A stretch of 64,000 bases of DNA from Neisseria brasiliensis (GTDB lineage Bacteria; Pseudomonadota; Gammaproteobacteria; Burkholderiales; Neisseriaceae): the NCBI RefSeq assembly GCF_009671065.1, contig NZ_CP046027.1, positions 806,001 through 870,000 of the forward strand, given 5' to 3'. How positions within the stretch are numbered: the stretch's first letter is position 1; every line of letters starts with the position of its first letter. The position numbers were made by a program, and so were the translations under genes. Below are positions 36,605 to 44,712 of this stretch, one piece after another. The notes beneath the pieces are model-generated. The model saw nothing but the letters and a program-made list of their open reading frames with translations, had not been told where the DNA came from and did not search any database.

Positions 36605-37023
36605 CTTACGACTTCCGAACCTGATTTATTTCAATAATATTACGCAGAATAGCACAGCGGACATCGATGTCATAACACTCTTTAACAAAACATTGACAGG
36701 AATCAAGCAACAACCCCATTTTTACGCATGTTGTTTCAATATTTTTGCTTTTTAAAAGACCAAGTTACCCACCTTTTAAAATTTTGTTACACTACAAGCC
36801 ACTACACACGCACAATCATTGCGTTTTAAAAAGGCTTTTACCTGATTTCATCAAAATGAATCCGATTATCACAATTTTGCAACAATCCCCGCCTATGATT
36901 TGTTAACATAGTATAATTTTATTTTCAGACGGCAATTCAATGAGCTAAATAAATCGCTTTAGCCTGAATTGATTAAAGTTTGAGTAGATTTGTCCCTGCC
37001 GTTATTTAGCCGAAGGATAAAAT
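36605..37023. other. Intergenic region, lacI-like / pgi
   Basis: 419 bp, AT-rich, holding the divergent promoters. A TTTTCAGACGGC uptake half-site is near 36923. The pgi ribosome site GAAGGAT is seen at 37012-37018. No gene is supported. Confidence 0.5.
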
Positions 37024-38652
37024 ATGACGTTCTCCGAAGCATGGCAACAGCTTGCCGAGCATCAACAGGCCACCGCCAACATCCACATGCGCGACCAATT
37101 TGCCGAAGATGTGCAGCGTTTTGACAACATGCACGAAACCTTACACGGCTTGTTATTCGATTACAGCAAAAACCGCGTTAACGACGAAACACTTGTTCTT
37201 TTATGTCAACTGGCTGAAGCCGCCAAGCTGCCCGAAGCCATGCAGGCCATGCAGCGCGGCGACAAAATCAACACCAGCGAACAACGCGCCGCCCTACACA
37301 CTGCCTTAAGGTCGTCTGAAAACGCTGCGCCGATTATGGTTGACGGTGAAAACATCATCCCCAAGCTCCATCACGAACTTGACCGCGCCTTGGCCTTTGC
37401 CGAGAGCATCATCAGCGGCAACCACACCGGCATCACCGGCAAACGCATCACCGATTTCGTCCACATCGGCATCGGCGGCTCGGATTTGGGCCCGCAAATG
37501 TGCGCGCAATCGCTGTATGACTACCGCAAAAACGTGCGCGTACATTTCATCAGCAATTCCGACGATGCCGACATCGCGCAAAAGCTGGAACAACTCAATC
37601 CCGAAACCACCGTCTTCAGCATCGCCAGCAAATCCTTCGGTACCCCCGAAACCCTGCTCAACGCTCATGCCGCGCGCCAATGGTATAAAGCCGCCGGCTT
37701 GCCTGAATCGGGCATTGCACGCCATTTCTGCGCCATTTCAAGCGATGTCGCCGCTGCTGAAAACTTCGGCATTCCGGCCGAACGCGTATTTGCTATGTTC
37801 GACTGGGTCGGCGGCCGCTATTCCGTGTGGTCAACCATCGGCCTGCCTTTGATGGTGGCGGTGGGTGAAACACGTTTCCGCGAATTTTTAAGCGGCGCCC
37901 ACGCCATGGACGAACATTTCTTCAACGCCCCATTGCGCCACAATATTCCCGTATTGATGGCCTTGCTGCATGTTTGGTACAACAATTTTTACGGTTCAGA
38001 CGGCCACACCGCCGTGCCGTACAGCCACAACATGCGCCGCTTCCCCGCATGGCTCAACCAATTGGACATGGAAAGCTGCGGTAAAAGCCGCACCATTGAT
38101 GGTGAAAAAGTCGGCCACAAAACCGGCGGCATCGTGTTCGGCGAAGAAGGCGTCAACTGCCAGCATGCCTATTTCCAACTGCTGCACCAAGGCACGCGCC
38201 TGATTCCGGTTGATTTCATCGTGCCGATGACCACGCCGCACCAAGTCGGCCGCCAACACCGCTTCACCGTTGCCAATGCTTTTGCCCAAGCCGAAGCGCT
38301 GATGAAGGGCAAAACGCTGGAAGAAGCGCGCGCCGAATTGGCTGACCTACCCGAAGCCGAACGCGAAGCACTCGCGCCGCACAAAGAATTCCCGGGCAAC
38401 CGCCCAAGCAACAGCTTTTTGATTGACCGCCTGACACCGTTTAACTTAGGCATGCTGATGGCCGCTTACGAACACCGCACCTTTGCCGAAGGTGTGATTT
38501 GGGGGATTAACCCGTTCGACCAATGGGGCGTGGAATACGGTAAAGTGCTGGCAAAAAACATCGAGCCTGAATTGAAGCAAAACGATGATTTGGCGCACGA
38601 CAGCTCGACGAATGGTTTGATTCGCTTTTACCGCAAGTGTCAACAAAGCTGA
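37024..38652 (+). CDS. pgi: Glucose-6-phosphate isomerase
   Basis: 542 residues with signatures HIGIGGSDLGPQM, FDWVGGRYSVWSTIGLP and the second signature in the final third (NPFDQWGVEYGK). It interconverts glucose 6-phosphate and fructose 6-phosphate. A GAAGGATAAAAT ribosome site precedes it. The neighbouring sugar transporter and regulator are broken, but pgi appears intact. Confidence 0.95.
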   Translation: MTFSEAWQQLAEHQQATANIHMRDQFAEDVQRFDNMHETLHGLLFDYSKNRVNDETLVLLCQLAEAAKLPEAMQAMQRGDKINTSEQRAALHTALRSSENAAPIMVDGENIIPKLHHELDRALAFAESIISGNHTGITGKRITDFVHIGIGGSDLGPQMCAQSLYDYRKNVRVHFISNSDDADIAQKLEQLNPETTVFSIASKSFGTPETLLNAHAARQWYKAAGLPESGIARHFCAISSDVAAAENFGIPAERVFAMFDWVGGRYSVWSTIGLPLMVAVGETRFREFLSGAHAMDEHFFNAPLRHNIPVLMALLHVWYNNFYGSDGHTAVPYSHNMRRFPAWLNQLDMESCGKSRTIDGEKVGHKTGGIVFGEEGVNCQHAYFQLLHQGTRLIPVDFIVPMTTPHQVGRQHRFTVANAFAQAEALMKGKTLEEARAELADLPEAEREALAPHKEFPGNRPSNSFLIDRLTPFNLGMLMAAYEHRTFAEGVIWGINPFDQWGVEYGKVLAKNIEPELKQNDDLAHDSSTNGLIRFYRKCQQS

Positions 38653-38703
38653 TTCTTTGAGCCCTTTGTAAAACTCCATAGCCAACAACAACCAAAGCTG
38701 CCG

Positions 38704-38803
38704 TCATTCCCGCGTAGGCGGGAATCCATCTTAATATTTAAGAAACTTTTTTATTCAATAGATTGCTTCACTCAAAAATGGATTCCCGCCTACGCGGGAA
38801 TGA
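38704..38803. repeat. Pair of dRS3 repeats in inverted orientation
   Basis: Two ATTCCC-N8-GGGAAT units (38706-38725 and 38782-38801) in opposite orientation enclose 56 bp of AT-rich DNA. The whole forms a 100-bp inverted repeat. This is the neisserial dRS3/NIME repeat type, which serves as a target for phage and recombination in the meningococcus. Confidence 0.88.
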
Positions 38804-38878
38804 CGACACTTATGTGTGTTCTGGCATTCGAATGAACTTTGCAAAGCTCTCTCGTTGTTTAAGCACAAACTATATAAA

Positions 38879-38914
38879 AGGCCGTCTGAAAGAAAATCTT
38901 TCAGACGGCCTTTT
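38879..38914. terminator. DUS hairpin terminator, dapD side
   Basis: AGGCCGTCTGAAAG / CTTTCAGACGGCCT followed by TTTT, 25 bp past the dapD stop on the minus strand. Confidence 0.75.
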
Positions 38915-38939
38915 TATTCATGTGTCAAATCAACGCTGA

Positions 38940-39761
38940 TTACACACCGCGCAACAATTCGTTCACGCTGGTTTTGGCGCGGGTTTGCGCGTCCACTTTT
39001 TTCACAATCACGGCGCAATACAGGCTGTGGCTGCCGTCGGCAGAAGGCATGCTGCCTGATACCACTACTGAGCCGGCAGGTACGCGGCCTTGGTAGATTT
39101 CGCCGGTTTCACGATCCAAGATTTTGGTTGATTGACCGATGAACACGCCCATAGAAATCACGCTGCCTTCTTCTACAATCACGCCTTCAACGATTTCAGA
39201 ACGCGCACCGATGAAGCAGTTGTCTTCAATGATGGTTGGATTGGCTTGCAACGGCTCCAATACGCCGCCAATGCCCACGCCGCCTGACAAGTGCACGTTT
39301 TTACCGATTTGCGCGCAAGAACCGACAGTCGCCCAAGTGTCCACCATCGCGCCTTCATCAACATACGCGCCGATGTTTACATATGATGGCATCAACACCA
39401 CATTTTTGCCCACGAAGCTGCCGCGACGCGCTACGGCACCCGGCACCGCGCGGAAACCGGCAGCTTGGAATTCTTCTTCAGACCAGTCGGCGAATTTGGT
39501 CGGCACTTTATCGAAATATTTGTTCACACCGTCATTCAACACTTCGTTGTCTTGGATGCGGAAAGACAGCAACACGGCTTTTTTCGCCCATTCGTTGACT
39601 TTCCATTTGCCCACGCTCTCGCGCTCGGCCACGCGCAATTCGCCTGAATCCAATTGGCGCAGGGTTTCCAATACGGCTTCTTTGACTTCAGGGGTCACTC
39701 TGGTCGGGGTGATGTCGGCGCGGTTTTCAAACGCGGTTTCGATGATGTTTTGCAATGACAT
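38940..39761 (-). CDS. dapD: Tetrahydrodipicolinate N-succinyltransferase
   Basis: 273 residues. The middle and C-terminal parts are a left-handed beta-helix of hexapeptide repeats (VMPSYVNIGAYVDEGAMVD, GGVGIGGVLEPLQ). It succinylates tetrahydrodipicolinate in lysine and meso-diaminopimelate synthesis. dapB lies 2.2 kb away on the other strand. The ATG has an AAGGAAT-type site upstream. Confidence 0.95.
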   Translation of the reverse strand: MSLQNIIETAFENRADITPTRVTPEVKEAVLETLRQLDSGELRVAERESVGKWKVNEWAKKAVLLSFRIQDNEVLNDGVNKYFDKVPTKFADWSEEEFQAAGFRAVPGAVARRGSFVGKNVVLMPSYVNIGAYVDEGAMVDTWATVGSCAQIGKNVHLSGGVGIGGVLEPLQANPTIIEDNCFIGARSEIVEGVIVEEGSVISMGVFIGQSTKILDRETGEIYQGRVPAGSVVVSGSMPSADGSHSLYCAVIVKKVDAQTRAKTSVNELLRGV

Positions 39762-39922
39762 GTTGATTCCTTGTTAAGTGGGGGTTGAGGCCGTCTGAAC
39801 GCATAACATGGTTTCAGACGGCCAGTTGCAATGTTCTAACGCATTATTTTGCCATGTAAACGCGCTTTCGTCAGCTATTAGCGTGATTAGGCCGTCTGAA
39901 AAGTGTGTGGCGTTCTCATCAT

Positions 39923-40645
39923 TCAAAGCGTCGTCCGCACCACTTCACAACCAATGGGCTTCGGCAACGGCATGGCGTTTAGCCTGTGTAAGGCCGTCTG
40001 AAAATCATGAAATTCGATTTGCTCCGAACCAAAGCGCGCCAAGTGTGCGGTGTCTTGCTGGCAGTCAATCAATGCAATGCCTCGTTCCGCCAAATAAGGC
40101 ACGGCACAGGCAAAGGCGATTTTGGACGCATCAGGCGCCAAGGCAAACATGGATTCGCCGTAAAACACGCGCCCGATTTGCACGCCGTAAAAGCCGCCCG
40201 CCAGTTTCAGACGGCCTTGTTCGTCGGGATACCAACATTCAAACGAATGCGCGTGACCAATGTCGTGCAAACGTGCATAGGCCGTCTGAAACTCGGGCGC
40301 AATCCATGTGCCGCTTTGCTCCGGTCGCGACACGGCGGCGCAATGGCCGACTACGGCGGCAAAATCTTGGTTCACGCTCACCACATAAGGCTTGTTGCGC
40401 AAGGTTTTGGCTAAGGATTTGCCGATGTGGATTTTTTCGGGAAACAACACCGTGCGCGGTGCGGTAGCGAACCAGTAAAACAACCCATTTTCAGAAAACC
40501 ACGGAAAAATGCCGCCGCGATAAGCCGACAGCAAACGCCCCTCGTCCAAATCCGCGCTCACGCCGACCAAGCCGTCGCAATGCGCCAACGCGTAATCGGG
40601 ATTGGGAAAGCGGTAATCTTGTGGGGGTAGAAAGGGAATGTTCAT
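39923..40645 (-). CDS. aat: Leucyl/phenylalanyl-tRNA-protein transferase
   Basis: 240 residues from MNIPFLPPQ (motifs YRGGIFPWFSE, GTWIAP, HAHSFECW, GVFYGESMF-like segment). It adds Leu or Phe to N-terminal Arg/Lys of proteins, marking them for ClpAP. The frame is open 15 codons further upstream, but those codons are the end of the MITE-like element at 40657-40801. That element lies 11 bp from the ATG and has removed any recognisable ribosome site. Confidence 0.92.
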   Translation of the reverse strand: MNIPFLPPQDYRFPNPDYALAHCDGLVGVSADLDEGRLLSAYRGGIFPWFSENGLFYWFATAPRTVLFPEKIHIGKSLAKTLRNKPYVVSVNQDFAAVVGHCAAVSRPEQSGTWIAPEFQTAYARLHDIGHAHSFECWYPDEQGRLKLAGGFYGVQIGRVFYGESMFALAPDASKIAFACAVPYLAERGIALIDCQQDTAHLARFGSEQIEFHDFQTALHRLNAMPLPKPIGCEVVRTTL

Positions 40646-40656
40646 TTTGCTTAGGC

Positions 40657-40801
40657 TGAGACCTTTGCAAAATCCCCATCTTTGGCACATTTCTTCGTTA
40701 TGCGCTGCTCGAAAGCTTGCCTATCTTTGTGATATGTCTGCGCTTTCTGTGCTGCTCTAACTTCGAACTGCACTCAAACCTGGGGTTTTGCAAAGGTCTC
40801 A
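40657..40801 (+). mobile_element. 145-bp MITE-like element, copy 2
   Basis: Same ends (TGAGACCTTTGCAAAA and complement) and length as copy 1, with perhaps a dozen substitutions. It sits between aat and fur, directly upstream of the aat start. Confidence 0.8.
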
Positions 40802-40813
40802 GGTTTAAAAAAT

Positions 40814-40849
40814 TTCAGACGGCCTCACATCATGATGAGGCCGTCTGAA
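40814..40849. terminator. DUS inverted pair after fur
   Basis: TTCAGACGGCCT, a CATCATGATG-type loop, then AGGCCGTCTGAA, 14 bp past the fur stop. Confidence 0.6.
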
Positions 40850-40863
40850 TATTAATATGACGA

Positions 40864-41298
40864 TTAGCGTTTGTTTTTAGCTTGGCAATCCGCGCAGATG
40901 CCATACATATACAGAGCATGGTCAACAATGCGGTAGCCGTTTTCTTCGGCGATTTTGTCTTGCAAGGCTTCGATTTCTGCATTGTGGAATTCGGTTACCA
41001 CGCCGCATTTTACGCAGACGATGTGGTCATGGTGGTCGCCTTTATCCAATTCATAAACCGCTTTGCCGGTTTCAAAATGGTGGCGTTGCAAAATGCCCGC
41101 TTGCTCAAATTGGGTCAACACGCGGTAAATCGTAGCCACGCCGATTTCAATGCCTTCGTCCAGCAAAATGCGGTACACGTCTTCGGCACTCAAATGCTCT
41201 TCGGCATGCGTTTCAAACAAGTCTAAGATTTTCAAGCGCGGACCGGTTACTTTCAAACCGCTGTCTTTCAATTGCGCAATATTGCTGAAATTTTCCAT
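40864..41298 (-). CDS. fur: Ferric uptake regulator
   Basis: 144 residues from MENFSNIAQLKDSG; an ATG three codons earlier is less likely since neisserial Fur starts at this point. Winged helix to about 80 (TGPRLKILDLFE), then HHFETGKAVYEL, HHDHIVCVKCG and CADC metal sites. It represses iron-uptake genes when loaded with Fe(II). A likely client is the haem locus at 44713. Confidence 0.96.
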   Translation of the reverse strand: MENFSNIAQLKDSGLKVTGPRLKILDLFETHAEEHLSAEDVYRILLDEGIEIGVATIYRVLTQFEQAGILQRHHFETGKAVYELDKGDHHDHIVCVKCGVVTEFHNAEIEALQDKIAEENGYRIVDHALYMYGICADCQAKNKR

Positions 41299-41525
41299 AG
41301 TATTCAATACCCCTGTGGTCTAATAACCGTTATAATACGCACTTTTAGGCCACTTGCCCACTATGAGATTATAAAGGTTTTCAATAAACTATCTTCATTA
41401 TCTCAATACGATATGGGGGCAATCTTCCTAAATTTCCACTCTGAAGATGATTATCGTTTGCTTTTTAAACTTATTCAAGCGATGATGGCATTTTCTTTAT
41501 TCCGATTTCGATAGAAAGGTACACC

Positions 41526-41924
41526 GTGAATAAAACCTTATGTCTGGCCTTGGCCGCCCTGCTGGGTTTGGCAGCTTGTTCTGCCGAGCGCGTATCCCTT
41601 TTCCCTTCTTACAAATTACAAGTCGTACAAGGCAACGAATTGGATCCGCGTGCCGTTGTATCTTTGCAACCGGGCATGAGCCGCGACCAAGTGCAGCTGC
41701 TGTTGGGCACGCCTTTGTTGCAAGATGCTTTCCATGCCGACCGCTGGGATTACACCTTCAACACCAGCCGCAACGGCGTGATTAAAGACCAATCCAACCT
41801 GACCTTGCATTTTCAAAACAATGCCTTGGTGAAAGCGGAAGGCAACGCCATCCAAAAATCCATTGAAGCCTTGCAGGCGAAGCAAAAAGCCGCAGCCGAA
41901 GCTGCCGCCCCGGCCGCACAATAA
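41526..41924 (+). CDS. bamE: Outer membrane assembly lipoprotein BamE
   Basis: 132 residues. Signal peptide ending in LGLAAC (C18 acylated), then the SmpA/OmlA fold (VSLQPGMSRDQVQLLLGTPLL, WDYTFNTSR). The tail is Ala/Lys-rich. It is part of the BAM machine for outer membrane proteins. It is divergent from fur, the order typical of beta- and gamma-proteobacteria. dapB starts 15 bp downstream. Confidence 0.93.
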   Translation: MNKTLCLALAALLGLAACSAERVSLFPSYKLQVVQGNELDPRAVVSLQPGMSRDQVQLLLGTPLLQDAFHADRWDYTFNTSRNGVIKDQSNLTLHFQNNALVKAEGNAIQKSIEALQAKQKAAAEAAAPAAQ

Positions 41925-41939
41925 TTTTAAGGAATATTC

Positions 41940-42746
41940 ATGACTGCATTAAAAGTGGCCATCGCCGGCGTGAACGGCCGCATGGGCAAAGTATTGGTTG
42001 AAGCGGTAAACAACCACCCTGATACCGTGTTATCCGGCGCCATCGAGCATTCCGCTTCCGAAGCCTTGGGCTTGGATGCCGGCTTTGCTTTGGGTTTGAA
42101 AACCGGCGTGACCATCACCGACGATGTAGATGCCGTGTTGGCGCAAAGCGATGTGTTAATCGACTTCACCCGCCCTGAGCCAACCTTGAAACACCTGCAA
42201 AAATGTGTGGAACAAGGTGTCAACATCATCATCGGCACCACCGGTTTTGACGATGTAGGCAAAGCAGCGATTAAAGCGGCCGGTGACAAAATCGGCGTGG
42301 TGTTCGCCGCCAACTTCAGCGTGGGCGTGAACCTGACTTTCCACATTCTCGACACCGTTGCACGTGTATTGAACGAAGGCTACGACATCGAAATCATCGA
42401 AGGCCACCACCGCCACAAAGTCGATGCCCCAAGCGGCACGGCCTTGCGTATGGGTGAAGTAATTGCCGATGCACTCGGCCGCGATCTGAAAGAATGCGCC
42501 GTGTACGGCCGCGAAGGCCACACCGGCCCACGCGATCCATCAACCATCGGTTTTGCCACCGTGCGCGCGGGCGACATCGTCGGCGACCACACCGCATTGT
42601 TCGCCACCGACGGCGAGCGTGTGGAAATCACCCACAAAGCCAGCAGCCGCATGACCTTCGCCGCCGGTGCCGTACGCGCCGCCGTGTGGGTCAGCAGCCA
42701 AAAAGGTTTGTTCGACATGCAAGATGTATTGGGCTTGCGCAACTAA
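41940..42746 (+). CDS. dapB: 4-hydroxy-tetrahydrodipicolinate reductase
   Basis: 268 residues. NAD-binding GVNGRMGK at the N terminus and the family signature EIIEGHHRHKVDAPSGTAL. It works in lysine and diaminopimelate synthesis just before DapD. An AAGGAA site precedes the ATG; likely co-transcribed with bamE. Confidence 0.96.
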   Translation: MTALKVAIAGVNGRMGKVLVEAVNNHPDTVLSGAIEHSASEALGLDAGFALGLKTGVTITDDVDAVLAQSDVLIDFTRPEPTLKHLQKCVEQGVNIIIGTTGFDDVGKAAIKAAGDKIGVVFAANFSVGVNLTFHILDTVARVLNEGYDIEIIEGHHRHKVDAPSGTALRMGEVIADALGRDLKECAVYGREGHTGPRDPSTIGFATVRAGDIVGDHTALFATDGERVEITHKASSRMTFAAGAVRAAVWVSSQKGLFDMQDVLGLRN

Positions 42747-42761
42747 TTGCCATATCTTTCG

Positions 42762-42803
42762 AGGCCGTCTGAAACGCGAATCAAGGTTTCAGACGGCCTT
42801 TTA
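42762..42803 (+). terminator. DUS hairpin terminator after dapB
   Basis: AGGCCGTCTGAAAC / GTTTCAGACGGCCT followed by TTTT. Confidence 0.75.
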
Positions 42804-42929
42804 GTATGGATTGGCTATTGATGAGGCTTTGCGAAGACCTCAATTAAAACGAATCTTTGCATTCAGACGGCCTGCAATATGGCTGATTTTGTTACAATAC
42901 CGCCTTAATTAAATCGTTAGAATCCCGTC

Positions 42930-44204
42930 ATGACTTCATCTCAAAACAGCACGCTCAAGCAGATTTTCTCGCGTCGCATGCTGATCTGTATTTTCACCGG
43001 TTTCACCTCCGGCCTGCCGCTGTATTTTCTCATCAACCTGATTCCGGCATGGCTGCGTAGCGAACACATCGATTTGAAAACCATCGGTCTGTTTGCCTTA
43101 ATCGGTTTGCCGTTTACTTGGAAATTCATTTGGTCGCCAATCATGGATGCCGTGCGCCTGCCGTTTCTCGGCCGCCGCCGTGGCTGGATGCTGGTGACGC
43201 AAATCGGCTTGCTGGCGACTTTGATGGCCTATGCCTTTTTGAATCCGCATCAGCACATGGCGATTATCATGGGTTTGTCGGTGGTGGTGGCGTTTTTCTC
43301 GGCCAGTCAGGATATTGTGTTGGATGCCTTTCGCCGCGAAATCCTGCCCGACAGCGAATTGGGCTTGGGCAATGCCATTCACGTCAACGCCTACCGCATC
43401 GCCGCTTTAGTGCCCGGCTCGCTCAGCCTGATTTTGGCCGACATGATGCCGTGGCACAATGTGTTCATCATCACCGCGCTGTTTATGATTCCGGGCTTGT
43501 TGATGACGCTGTTTTTAGCACGCGAACCGGAATTACCGCCAAGTGCGCCGCGCACCTTCAAACAAACCGTGGTCGAACCTTTCAGCGAATTTTTCACGCG
43601 TAAAGGCGTGCAACAGGCGCTGCTGGTATTGGCGTTTATTTTCCTTTATAAACTCGGCGACAGCATGGCCACCGCCTTGGCCACGCCGTTTTATCTCGAC
43701 ATGGGCTACAGCAAAACCGACATCGGCATCATCGCCAAAAATGCCGGCCTGTGGCCTGCGGTGATTTTCGGCATCATCGGCGGCATTTGGATGCTGAAGC
43801 TGGGCATCAACAAAGCCCTGTGGCTGTTTGGCTTGGTGCAGATTGTGACGATTTTGGGCTTTGTGTGGCTGGCCGGATTCGGCAAATTTGAAGTGGTCAC
43901 CGCCACCGAACGCATTATGCTGGCCGGTGTGATTGGCGCAGAAGCCGTCGGCGTGGGCTTGGGCACAGCCGCGTTCGTGGCCTACATGGCGCGCGAAACC
44001 AACCCTGCGTTTACCGCCACACAATTGGCACTGTTCACCAGCTTGGCCGCCGTGCCACGCACGTTTATCAACGCCACCACCGGCTATCTCATCGAATGGC
44101 TGGGCTATGTGAATTTCTTCTGGCTATGTTTCTTCTTGGCCGTACCGGGTATGCTGCTGCTGTTTAAAGTCGCGCCATGGAACGGCGAACGCATCCGCGC
44201 ATAA
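42930..44204 (+). CDS. ampG: AmpG-like muropeptide MFS permease
   Basis: 424 residues with about twelve membrane segments. The N-terminal SGLPLYFLINLIPAWLRSE and IGLPFTWKFIWSPIMD segments are typical of AmpG. AmpG imports GlcNAc-anhydroMurNAc peptides for cell-wall recycling. It has its own upstream region and terminator. Confidence 0.9.
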   Translation: MTSSQNSTLKQIFSRRMLICIFTGFTSGLPLYFLINLIPAWLRSEHIDLKTIGLFALIGLPFTWKFIWSPIMDAVRLPFLGRRRGWMLVTQIGLLATLMAYAFLNPHQHMAIIMGLSVVVAFFSASQDIVLDAFRREILPDSELGLGNAIHVNAYRIAALVPGSLSLILADMMPWHNVFIITALFMIPGLLMTLFLAREPELPPSAPRTFKQTVVEPFSEFFTRKGVQQALLVLAFIFLYKLGDSMATALATPFYLDMGYSKTDIGIIAKNAGLWPAVIFGIIGGIWMLKLGINKALWLFGLVQIVTILGFVWLAGFGKFEVVTATERIMLAGVIGAEAVGVGLGTAAFVAYMARETNPAFTATQLALFTSLAAVPRTFINATTGYLIEWLGYVNFFWLCFFLAVPGMLLLFKVAPWNGERIRA

Positions 44205-44220
44205 GCCGCTTCCCGTTAAC

Positions 44221-44253
44221 AGGCCGTCTGAAAGCTGCGTTTTCAGACGGCCT
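44221..44253 (+). terminator. DUS hairpin terminator after ampG
   Basis: AGGCCGTCTGAAA and complement around a short loop, then TTTT-like tail. Confidence 0.7.
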
Positions 44254-44641
44254 GTTTTGATTGGCGCGTCTAGTCAAAACAGCAACAAAGGCAAATGCGT
44301 CCGACTGGCAATGCGGCAATCCCGAAGTCAAATACCAACAAGCAGCTTTTGTGCAATCTGCGCAAAATACCATGCCTCTGTTTTCAGACGGCCTGCACTT
44401 AAACCGCCGTCCTGCCACCCACCGCCGCCAAACCTCTTTTGCCATTCTCTTCTATATATTTAATCCCAACTGATTTTCCCGCTTTCAAACCGCTGTTCAG
44501 GCGGCCATCATCAGCCTGAACAACATGCAAGCGTTATGTCCTAATCTACACGCCAACCGTACCGGCCTTGTGCTGCCAAACACGGCAAACGGGGCATTTT
44601 CTGCGTTTAACATTCATATTTTATGATTGTTTTCATGGCGA
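44254..44641. other. Region upstream of the haem locus without a supported gene
   Basis: 388 bp. Short open frames exist on both strands, one of them Cys-rich on the minus strand (FCADCTKAACWYL), but none has a ribosome site or a family I know. One uptake sequence near 44381. Confidence 0.4.
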
Positions 44642-44655
44642 TTGACTTATATCAA
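44642..44655. promoter_or_regulatory. FNR site upstream of hutWX
   Basis: TTGACTTATATCAA matches the FNR consensus TTGAT-N4-ATCAA at 9 of 10 fixed bases. Its centre is about 41 bp upstream of the start expected from the TATAAA box at 44678-44683, the class II activator position. Confidence 0.6.
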
Positions 44656-44677
44656 TAATTCTTTCCCGATAATTTGG

Positions 44678-44702
44678 TATAAAAGCAATCATTCTTATTT
44701 AT
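44678..44702 (+). promoter_or_regulatory. -10 box and Fur-like sequence of the hutWX promoter
   Basis: TATAAA at 44678-44683 is a plausible -10 element. The AT-rich stretch GCAATCATTCTTATTTATT that follows resembles a Fur box and would cover the transcription start. Both calls are by eye. Confidence 0.4.
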
Positions 44703-44712
44703 TTTAAAAATC

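Noticed and set aside
44257..44473. Short frames in the spacer before the haem locus, one Cys-rich on the minus strand
   Set aside because: No ribosome site, no known family, and they run through a DUS hairpin; kept only as a non-coding region.
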